Shown here: positions 25,543 through 31,123 of the stretch, piece after piece
Layout of the letters: each line of letters starts with the position of its first letter
How positions within the stretch are numbered: position 1 is the first letter of the stretch
Assembly (NCBI GenBank): GCA_004292695.1
Contig: RDXV01000040.1
Location: 1-33,107 of the forward strand
Source: Nostocales cyanobacterium
Lineage (GTDB): Bacteria; Cyanobacteriota; Cyanobacteriia; Cyanobacteriales; Nostocaceae
Direction: 5' to 3'
Length of the DNA stretch: 33,107 bases
Program-made: the position numbers and the translations under genes
Notes under the pieces: generated by a model
What the model was told of the DNA's origin: nothing
The model's input: only the letters and a program-made list of their open reading frames with translations
The model's database searches: none

Positions 25543-25947
25543 TTTTTTATGTTTATCTTTTAAGTTCCATATCATTTTTAATCCTATCCATCCTAAACCA
25601 TAACCTATAAAATAATAAGGAAAATCTGCCCAATTAAAAACGTTTCCTAATACCATTTTTCCCCACCAAAATGAACGTAAATAATCTAAAGAAGGAGTTT
25701 TCCATAATTGCAGAAATTCTATTAAACAAGTAATTGCTAATACCCATAGTGGAATTTGCCAAACTGCACGACGGGAGGGAATAAATAAAAATGCCAATAA
25801 ACACCAAAAAATTACATAAAAAACACCCCCAACTTCCTGATTTAACCAGGACACAGAATAACGATACTTACTGTATAAAAGTCCTATAATCAGAATAACA
25901 ATCAAAGAAATAAAAGTGAGTAATCGAACCTTCTTAAATAAAATCAT
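25528..25947 (-). CDS. DUF2809 family membrane protein
   Basis: A 139-residue protein with four likely membrane helices (starting near LLTFISLIVILIIGLL, GGVFYVIFWCLLAFLFI, QIPLWVLAITCLIEFLQL and YYFIGYGLGWIGLKM). The EFLQLW, LGNVFNWADFPYYFIGYGLG and Arg-rich loop segments match DUF2809, a family without known function. ATG 25947 is chosen. The frame runs on for 14 more residues (KNRSRRRGHREKK), but these are encoded by a dispersed intergenic repeat and are unlike any leader. The stop lies within a 15-bp duplication. Divergent genes do not flank it; the Psb32-like gene upstream has its own terminator, so it is probably transcribed alone. Confidence 0.8.
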   Translation of the reverse strand: MILFKKVRLLTFISLIVILIIGLLYSKYRYSVSWLNQEVGGVFYVIFWCLLAFLFIPSRRAVWQIPLWVLAITCLIEFLQLWKTPSLDYLRSFWWGKMVLGNVFNWADFPYYFIGYGLGWIGLKMIWNLKDKHKKSARE

Positions 25948-25987
25948 CTTCTTCTCTCTGTGTCCTCTGCGCCTGGAGCGGTTCTTC
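25948..25987. repeat. Dispersed repeat upstream of DUF2809 (CTCTGTGTCCTCTGCGCCT type)
   Basis: TCTCTGTGTCCTCTGCGCCT and the following GGAGCGGTTC match, from memory, a repeat widespread in cyanobacterial intergenic DNA. It directly precedes ATG 25947 and gives a false N-terminal extension to the open frame. Confidence 0.6.
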
Positions 25988-25990
25988 AAT

Positions 25991-26020
25991 AAAAAAGGCT
26001 TGGTTTTTTTACCAAACCTT
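25991..26020 (-). terminator. Intrinsic terminator of the Psb32-like gene
   Basis: On the minus strand, AAGGTTTGGT, a loop of A residues, then ACCAAGCCTT form a 10-bp stem with one mismatch, followed by a run of T residues (complement of 25991-25996). It lies 190 nt after the Psb32-like stop codon, with STRRs between. Confidence 0.75.
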
Positions 26021-26169
26021 GGTTACAGAAGTGAAAGACTCTAATAAATTGAATCATTGATAGTATTGCTTATTTATCCATCTTCAGAGCTATTTTATAT
26101 CTGTAAACCGGGAATGGGTAAAATAAATAATCAATAATATCAATAATTGTTATTTTCCTACCTATTCCC

Positions 26170-26204
26170 CAATTACCAATTACCAATTACCAATTACCAA
26201 TTAC
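26170..26204. repeat. STRR heptamer array (CAATTAC)5
   Basis: Five perfect tandem copies of CAATTAC end 6 nt before the stop codon of the minus-strand Psb32-like gene. This is the same kind of element, placed at the 3' side of a gene, as at the left window edge and before the propeller gene stop. Confidence 0.92.
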
Positions 26205-26210
26205 ATATAA

Positions 26211-26960
26211 CTAATTGGAAGATTGATCATTTGTCGGTTGGTTGATTTGATATATGTAATAGGTGGCCATGGGAATAACAGTAGCAGCAATTAATAAACC
26301 TACTACCCAAGCGATGGAATTATCTTTGTTTTCGTTAGTGTCTTCAGCACTGCTAAATGTACCTTCTACCTGGATAGCGGTTTTTTCTTCTGGTGGTCCG
26401 GGATCAGGTTTACCAGAAAGCACTGCTACTAGGCGATCGCGTACATCTAAAAATCCTTGGTTGTATTTATTACCACCACGTAATGCAGCACCCAGTGTTC
26501 CTTCGGTGACACTTTCGGCAATTTCATCTGTTAACAAAGATTTGACTTCCTCCCCACTGATTATTGTTGCACCGTTGGTAACTGTGTCAATTATTAACAG
26601 AACTTGATTTGCTTGTTGTTCTGGGGTAGGAAACCATTTTTCAAATAGTGCTTTAGCGAAACTTTCTGGGGTTTCCCCATAGTCTAAACGACGAACGGTG
26701 ACAATTCTGACTTCATTACCTGTTTTTTCTGCTAAGTCTCGGAAAGAACCGCTAATTTGACCTTCGTTATAACGACTGAGAATGTCACCTTCATCTACAA
26801 CCCATGTATCTGCTGTCAAGTTAGGAATTTGATAAACTCCTGTAGCTAAAGCTGGGGTGATGAAAATGGAGGTAGCCATGATCATTGTCACCATTACGGG
26901 TACAATAAGACGGCTGATGTATGTGACACTACTGGATAATTGCTTGAGTAGCTGTTTCAT
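26211..26960 (-). CDS. psb32: Psb32-like TPM-domain protein
   Basis: A 249-residue protein of the TPM (TLP18.3/Psb32) family. An N-terminal signal peptide or anchor (about 1-37, MKQLLKQLSSSVTYISRLIV onward) is followed by the TPM domain (about 45-185): WVVDEGDILSRY, NEVRIVTVRRLDYGETPESFAKALFEKW, NQVLLIIDTVTNGATIISGEE (seen as segments). A C-terminal membrane helix VVGLLIAATVIPMATYYIYQ follows. Family members sit at the thylakoid lumen and help photosystem II repair and turnover. ATG 26960 is chosen; the open frame continues to a TTG ten codons earlier. It is divergent from surE, sharing about 110 nt of upstream DNA. A HIP1 octamer is at 26433-26440. The exact orthology to Psb32 is likely but not proven. 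Confidence 0.88.
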   Translation of the reverse strand: MKQLLKQLSSSVTYISRLIVPVMVTMIMATSIFITPALATGVYQIPNLTADTWVVDEGDILSRYNEGQISGSFRDLAEKTGNEVRIVTVRRLDYGETPESFAKALFEKWFPTPEQQANQVLLIIDTVTNGATIISGEEVKSLLTDEIAESVTEGTLGAALRGGNKYNQGFLDVRDRLVAVLSGKPDPGPPEEKTAIQVEGTFSSAEDTNENKDNSIAWVVGLLIAATVIPMATYYIYQINQPTNDQSSN

Positions 26961-27073
26961 GAAATGAATCCTACTAAAATACTCTTGCAATCAAAATACT
27001 ACATCAGCTATGTCAAAATCATCTGATCTAAGGATAATTATTGGTAGTTTTCAGGAAAATTTGCGCTCACAAT

Positions 27074-27754
27074 ATGACGATAATTGTAACTAATGATGAC
27101 GGTATAGACGCACCAGGTATTCAATCTTTGTTAAAAGCAGTCACAAATCAAGATGTGATTATTGCTGCACCAGCAGAACATCAGTCTGGTTGTGGACATC
27201 AGGTAACGACAACCCAAGCTATTCGTTTAGAACGTCGTTCTCAGTTTGAATATGCTATTTTTGGCACTCCCGCAGATTGTGTGAGAATTGCCAATACACA
27301 TATTTGTCAAAATGTCAAGTTTGTTTTATCTGGTATCAATGCTGGTGGTAATTTAGGTGTTGATGCTTATATTTCTGGAACTGTGGCCGCTGTTAGGGAA
27401 GCTGCTATGCAGGGTATCCCTGGTGTGGCTATTTCTCACTACCGTAAAGCTAAGTTAGATTATGATTGGGATTTGGCGGCTAAATGGACTAGGGATATAC
27501 TCGCAGATTTACTTAAACGCCCGCTGGAATTTGGTAGCTTTTGGAACGTGAATCTACCTCATCTACAACCAGGAGACGCAGATCCTCAAGTTGTTTTTTG
27601 CCAACCTTGTACTAAACCTTTACCTATTAATTATCAGATGGAAGGTGATAATTTCTATTATGTAGGTGAATATGGTCAGCGTGAACGCACTCCTGGTAGT
27701 GATGTAGATATATGTTTTTCTGGTAATATTGCCATTACTCAGTTAAAGGTATAA
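27074..27754 (+). CDS. surE: 5'/3'-nucleotidase SurE
   Basis: A 226-residue SurE phosphatase, which dephosphorylates 5'- and 3'-nucleoside monophosphates in a metal-dependent way. TNDDGIDAPG (6-15) carries the paired Asp (D8, D9) that bind the metal; the Ser in AEHQSGCGH and the Asn in SGINAGGNLGVDAYISGTV complete the site. AAMQGIPGVAIS is also typical. ATG 27074 starts MTIIVTNDDG exactly as in the family; the frame extends 33 nt upstream but with no counterpart. The length is normal. It is convergent with the coiled-coil gene, with 36 nt between stops. Confidence 0.96.
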   Translation: MTIIVTNDDGIDAPGIQSLLKAVTNQDVIIAAPAEHQSGCGHQVTTTQAIRLERRSQFEYAIFGTPADCVRIANTHICQNVKFVLSGINAGGNLGVDAYISGTVAAVREAAMQGIPGVAISHYRKAKLDYDWDLAAKWTRDILADLLKRPLEFGSFWNVNLPHLQPGDADPQVVFCQPCTKPLPINYQMEGDNFYYVGEYGQRERTPGSDVDICFSGNIAITQLKV

Positions 27755-27790
27755 AATGTAATAGGCTTGATAAAATCTTTATAAAATTGT

Positions 27791-28153
27791 TTATTGTTCT
27801 TCGTCTACACTCTGTAGCAATAAAACAATTTTATCTACGGTTTTTGTCAGTTGATTTATTTCCTTTAATGAGTCTTTCTGAGTATCAGCTAAACTTTGAA
27901 CAGCATCACACAAAGCAAAAATTTGATACCCTTGTTGCTGTACTTGTTTTCCCTGAGATTCTACTTGTTCACTAAGAGCATCTACTCTTTTGGCTAAACG
28001 TTCGATTGTATCAGTAGTAGAGAGTACAGCTTCACCGATTTGCTCCACAATGGATTCTAGTCGGTTAATTCTTGCTTCTATCCCTGCTGTAATCATTTCC
28101 TGAGCGCCCCAATTTTGAGAAATCATCATAGTAATATTGCTAATATTCATCAA
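27791..28153 (-). CDS. Small coiled-coil protein
   Basis: A 120-residue protein of unknown function. From about residue 25 to the end, heptad-like spacing of Ile/Leu/Val is clear (IEARINRLESIVEQIGEAVL, ERLAKRVDALSEQVESQGKQ, LTKTVDKIVLLLQSV), which predicts a long coiled coil, possibly trimeric or tetrameric. The first 20 residues are Met/Ile/Asn-rich and may not all be translated, since Met codons recur at 1, 2, 9, 10 and 20. Similar short proteins are common in filamentous cyanobacteria. It has no obvious partner gene. Confidence 0.65.
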   Translation of the reverse strand: MMNISNITMMISQNWGAQEMITAGIEARINRLESIVEQIGEAVLSTTDTIERLAKRVDALSEQVESQGKQVQQQGYQIFALCDAVQSLADTQKDSLKEINQLTKTVDKIVLLLQSVDEEQ

Positions 28154-28371
28154 ATAATTTCCGGATCAGCACTAAACTTTACTCGGTGAATTTTCACTAG
28201 AGTTTTAAATTTTGATAGTCAAATGCTTACCTTTATGTTTATAATTTTTAGGGGTTTGACTGAAACTTAACTAAGTCAATATTTGCTCGTAATGGTTATT
28301 TTTTTGGCAAAGAATGATCAACTTAGATATATTTCCATTAGCTCAAGCACCCTAAAAATATTTTCTTGTTT

Positions 28372-29073
28372 TTAGATTAATACATTACCGAGAAATACGA
28401 TACCAATTGCACAAAAAGTTAACCCAACCCAGCGAATGCTTCTGTTTATTGTTTGATTAACTGCTTTTTTGCTGAATTTTGTACTGATTTCTCTAGCTGA
28501 GAGGATCAAAACTGTTTGAGTAAGTGTGACACCTACTATGTATGTCAGTGTGGTGACTACATCCACGTTAATGATAACTTGGCTGTCAACATAACCTTGA
28601 GATAATCCAGCTACTACAGCTAAAATAGTACAAATTAACCAACTTTTCTGTTGAAATAAGATCAGAATACTACCAAAGATGATAGTACAGATGGCGATCG
28701 CAATGTTGACTGTAGTTATACTGACTAAAGTATCTAAAATATTCAGTGCAGATAAATGTATTATTTGCCCAAATAAAGCAGCTAATACAAAAGCTACAGT
28801 GATCCAAATACCAGATGATAAGATCGCAGAAAGTATACCAACTACTACTACACCTGCTAATTTATCTAAACCTATCACTGGTTCGGCAATACCCCAAATG
28901 AAACCTTCCCAGGGGTTAGAAATACTGTGTTGAATAGGTGTTCCACCCGCTGAAGTCAATAAACTTATTACCACTAAAGAGGCGATCGCCACCATGAGAC
29001 GAAACTGTTTAGAGGAGGGAATTTCACCCCTATTATCAAATACTGAAGATGCTATTTTGAACATTTTGAACAT
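28372..29073 (-). CDS. HupE/UreJ-family membrane protein lacking signature histidines
   Basis: A 233-residue protein with about seven membrane helices. The N-terminal part has NPWEGFIWGIAEPVIGLDKLAGVVVVG (seen as segments), which aligns with the HupE/UreJ motif HPxxGxDH, but both His are replaced: EPVIGLDK. HupE/UreJ proteins are nickel or cobalt permeases tied to hydrogenase, urease or B12 genes, and the His residues bind metal. A different or lost substrate is therefore possible. The first helix (MVAIASLVVISLLTSAGGTP) and a TQTVLILSAREIS segment near the sixth helix fit the family. Two HIP1 octamers lie inside (28694-28701 and 28982-28989). No metal-cofactor gene is adjacent, and no B12 riboswitch was seen upstream. 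Confidence 0.7.
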   Translation of the reverse strand: MFKMFKIASSVFDNRGEIPSSKQFRLMVAIASLVVISLLTSAGGTPIQHSISNPWEGFIWGIAEPVIGLDKLAGVVVVGILSAILSSGIWITVAFVLAALFGQIIHLSALNILDTLVSITTVNIAIAICTIIFGSILILFQQKSWLICTILAVVAGLSQGYVDSQVIINVDVVTTLTYIVGVTLTQTVLILSAREISTKFSKKAVNQTINRSIRWVGLTFCAIGIVFLGNVLI

Positions 29074-29310
29074 AAATAATAACTATTGGGCAAATTATTC
29101 TTTTCGGTAATTTATATTACTCCAATCCTTACAAAAAATTCATGTAATTACAGATGTTTTTTCTGCACTGACTACTTTCACTACATATTAAGTCCTTAAT
29201 TTACTGATAAGAGAATTTCAGTAGCAGTCAGTAATTAGATAAAATAGGGAAAAAGAATCAATTCCAGTCACTTCTGTAATTGACGATACATCTATTCAAG
29301 TTTTAATCCT

Positions 29311-29649
29311 ATGTCTTCCTCAAAATCTAGCAAACGCATTGTTTACCAGGAATTTGGTAATGATAACTCAGCAGCGGTAGAACGTCCAGTACAAGAACTA
29401 CCCCCCAACCAACAAAATGTGAGAGTACAAGCTACCCGTGCAGGAAGAAAGGGAAAAACAGTGACTGTTATTACTGGGTTTCAAAGCAAACCAGAAACAT
29501 TAACAGCTTTATTAAAACAGTTAAAAGCTCAATGTGGGAGCGGAGGAACGTTAAAAGATAATGAAATTGAAATTCAAGGAGATCATAAACAGAAGATTTT
29601 GGATATTTTAATCAAGCTTGGTTACAAAGCGAAAATCAGCGGTGGTTAA
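29311..29649 (+). CDS. SUI1/YciH-family translation initiation factor
   Basis: A 112-residue SUI1-domain protein. The core (about 36-112) has the family pattern: VRVQATRAGRKGKTVTVITG, then LLKQLKAQCGSGGTLKDNEIEIQG, with the KTVTVI and GSGGTL motifs, ending KILDILIKLGYKAKISGG. The N-terminal ~35 residues are polar and variable. Bacterial YciH resembles eIF1 and affects start-site fidelity; its role in cyanobacteria is not settled. ATG 29311 follows a region with no good Shine-Dalgarno. Confidence 0.92.
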   Translation: MSSSKSSKRIVYQEFGNDNSAAVERPVQELPPNQQNVRVQATRAGRKGKTVTVITGFQSKPETLTALLKQLKAQCGSGGTLKDNEIEIQGDHKQKILDILIKLGYKAKISGG

Positions 29650-29743
29650 CTTGTGCGGTTTACCCTACCTTGATATTTTGGGAATTAGATTAACTGCCAA
29701 TGATGTTAATTGTAGAGAAGAGCCACATTAACAGGAGGCCAGA

Positions 29744-29902
29744 ATGGATATAGTAAGAATTTTATGTGCAGTTTTGCTCCCACCTTTAGGAGTATTTTTA
29801 CAAGTAGGTTTTGGGTGGGATTTTTGGATTAATATTGTCTTAACTTTTTTTGGTTATATTCCCGGTATCATTCATGCTGTGTGGATAATTGCCAAGAAGT
29901 AA
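29744..29902 (+). CDS. YqaE/Pmp3 (UPF0057) small membrane protein
   Basis: A 52-residue protein, translated directly from the bases: MDIVRILCAVLLPPLGVFLQ, then VGFGWDFWINIVLTFFGYIP, then GIIHAVWIIAKK. It has two hydrophobic helices with the family's LPPLGVF and FGYIPGIIHAVW motifs. Members (Pmp3/RCI2 in plants and fungi, YqaE in bacteria) are stress-linked membrane proteins thought to affect membrane potential. AGGAGG (29733-29738) lies 5 nt before the ATG, an excellent ribosome-binding site. It follows the SUI1 gene by 94 nt and may be separately transcribed. It is short enough to be missed by default gene callers. Confidence 0.93.
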   Translation: MDIVRILCAVLLPPLGVFLQVGFGWDFWINIVLTFFGYIPGIIHAVWIIAKK

Positions 29903-29908
29903 TTTAAT

Positions 29909-29969
29909 ATCCCCGACTTCTTTTTTGATAGTGTTAATCAAAGATGAATTTATTTCAGAAGTCGGGGAT
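29909..29969 (+). terminator. 13-bp inverted repeat after the YqaE-like gene
   Basis: ATCCCCGACTTCT (29909-29921) and AGAAGTCGGGGAT (29957-29969) are perfectly complementary over 13 bp around a 35-nt AT-rich spacer. It lies 6 nt after the stop codon. No T-run follows, so it may be a dispersed repeat or an mRNA-stabilising structure rather than a classical terminator. Confidence 0.6.
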
Positions 29970-30031
29970 TTAATGTTAGAAAACACTATGACTGAATTGT
30001 CCTGATTTTATTTCCAGGAAGGATTTTTGCC

Positions 30032-30421
30032 ATGAATTATAAAGCTCTCACTTTGGCTACTATTTTGGGAATTTCTACACCTGCAATTATAGATGTAGCC
30101 ATGACTAAACCTGCGCTGGCGCAAAAGTTTAATTTTCCCAATGGAACATATACAGATAAAGACTGGCGAGTAACTTTATCCTTTGATAATAATGTTTATT
30201 ATTATTATGGAGAAAATCGCCGCAATCCTAATTCTTATATCAACTTATCTGGTGCGGTGGCTTCAGGAAATAATGATCGCCAAGTTTATACTTGGAATAA
30301 TAACGGGATGAAATATCAAGTTAGTTGGCGGCCTAGTGATCCTAGTTTTATTCGTGTTCAGGTGATAAATCCTAAAGGTAAGGAAGTTTTAAATCGGGTG
30401 TTGATGAGTGGGGGAGATTAA
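30032..30421 (+). CDS. Hypothetical secreted protein
   Basis: A 129-residue protein with a signal peptide: MNYKALTLATILGISTPAII, then a PALAQ site near residues 27-31, likely cleaved after ALA. The mature part of about 98 residues is rich in Tyr, Asn and aromatic residues and beta-prone (WRVTLSFDNNVYYYYGENR, VYTWNNNGMKYQVSWRPSDP). I do not recognise the family; similar small secreted proteins occur in cyanobacteria. AAGGA just upstream supports ATG 30032. A STRR-derived hairpin terminator follows. Exported location is inferred. Confidence 0.75.
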   Translation: MNYKALTLATILGISTPAIIDVAMTKPALAQKFNFPNGTYTDKDWRVTLSFDNNVYYYYGENRRNPNSYINLSGAVASGNNDRQVYTWNNNGMKYQVSWRPSDPSFIRVQVINPKGKEVLNRVLMSGGD

Positions 30422-30431
30422 TATTATTTGA

Positions 30432-30459
30432 TGGGTAATGGGTAATGGGTAATGGGTAA
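30432..30459. repeat. STRR heptamer array (TGGGTAA)4
   Basis: Four perfect tandem copies of TGGGTAA begin 10 nt after the stop codon of the secreted-protein gene. The last copy supplies the 5' arm of a terminator-like hairpin. Confidence 0.92.
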
Positions 30460-30487
30460 TTGGTGAAAATTGATTACCTATTTTTTA
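30455..30487 (+). terminator. Terminator-like hairpin built from STRR
   Basis: GGTAAT (30455-30460) pairs with ATTACC (30473-30478), followed by TATTTTTTAT. The stem is short (6 bp) but the T-run is good. It would end transcription of the secreted-protein gene before the STAND locus. Confidence 0.6.
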
Positions 30488-30560
30488 TGGGATTTATAAA
30501 ATTTATAATCATTGCGATTAAGTAAGTTGGTATGTCTGTAATATTTTTTGATTTTTAACC

Positions 30561-30600
30561 TTGACTTGCTTAGGAAGACGTTATTATACTTTTGTATAAT
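30561..30600 (+). promoter_or_regulatory. Sigma70-like promoter with overlapping inverted repeat, STAND gene
   Basis: TTGACT (30561-30566) and TATACT (30585-30590) are 18 nt apart, a fair -35/-10 pair. A perfect inverted repeat ATTATAC-TTTT-GTATAAT (30583-30600) covers the -10 box, and its right arm also contains TATAAT (30595-30600). A dimeric repressor bound there would block the promoter. The ATG of the STAND N-terminal frame is 26 nt further on. Boxes and palindrome are seen; function is inferred. Confidence 0.5.
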
Positions 30601-30626
30601 TAACTATCGTTAAACTGCATAAATTC

Positions 30627-31058
30627 ATGGATATTGCTGTAATTGTTAAATTTCTCGCTCCTTGTTTACCTTTTCTGCTGACTATGGGTACTAAAGTTGC
30701 AGAAGGTGCATCTCAGAAAGTAGGTGAGGATGTTTGGAATAAAGCTAAGGCTATTTGGGGTAAGTTATGGCCGAAGGTAGAAGCCAAGGAAGCAGCGAAA
30801 GAAGCAGCAGAGGATGTAGCTAAAAACCCAGATGATGAAGATTTACAAGTGAGTTTGCGGGTACAGCTAAAAAAGATTTTAGAAGCAGATGCAGAATTAG
30901 CTCAAGAAATAGCTGAGATTTTGCAAACACACAACTCTGATAGTGGTGCTGCTGTTGTTAATGCCCAATCTTATGACGAAAGTATTCAAATTAATAAAGC
31001 AGGTGGAGTTGATAATTCAACTTATGATTTAAGGAGAATACATAACGAAAAAAAGTAA
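30627..31058 (+). CDS. N-terminal domain of STAND protein (separate frame before -1 shift)
   Basis: A 143-residue frame. It begins MDIAVIVKFLAPCLPFLLTM, then a helical region rich in Ala/Lys/Glu (GEDVWNKAKAIWGKLWPKVE, AKEAAEDVAKNPDDEDLQ, LRVQLKKILEADAELAQEIAEIL, seen as segments). From memory, such domains precede NTPase or repeat domains in cyanobacterial STAND-type proteins. A polar tail follows (SIQINKAGGVDNSTYDLRRI). The frame ends KK-stop exactly at a slippery A AAA AAG TAA. A -1 shift there continues without a stop into the NB-ARC frame, as HNEKK-VNQEIHIWG. It is therefore best read as the first part of one protein, either by programmed frameshift, by a mutation in an A7 run, or by a sequencing error. 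As an alternative it could be a free 143-residue product. Confidence 0.8.
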   Translation: MDIAVIVKFLAPCLPFLLTMGTKVAEGASQKVGEDVWNKAKAIWGKLWPKVEAKEAAKEAAEDVAKNPDDEDLQVSLRVQLKKILEADAELAQEIAEILQTHNSDSGAAVVNAQSYDESIQINKAGGVDNSTYDLRRIHNEKK

Positions 31059-31123
31059 ATCAAGAAATTCATATTTGGGGTGCTGCACAGCAAGAAATAT
31101 TAGCTATTTTAGAAAGCAGCACC
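31031..31123 (+). other. Candidate programmed -1 frameshift signal
   Basis: AAGGAG (31031-31036, Shine-Dalgarno-like), 12-nt spacer, slippery A AAA AAG in the zero frame (31049-31055), then TAA (31056-31058). Downstream, GGTGCTGC (31079-31086) pairs perfectly with GCAGCACC (31116-31123) over 8 bp, starting 23 nt after the slip site, farther than usual for a stimulatory stem. The first three elements match the dnaX type of bacterial frameshift signal. Confidence 0.6.

Noticed and set aside
28352-28375. CTAAAAA...TTTTTAG stem as terminator of the HupE-family gene
   Set aside because: The 7-bp stem is almost all A-T and overlaps the stop codon; not convincing.
29074-29310. Cobalamin or nickel riboswitch before the HupE-family gene
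   Set aside because: No B12-box-like or NiCo-type conserved core could be seen; the region is plain AT-rich sequence.
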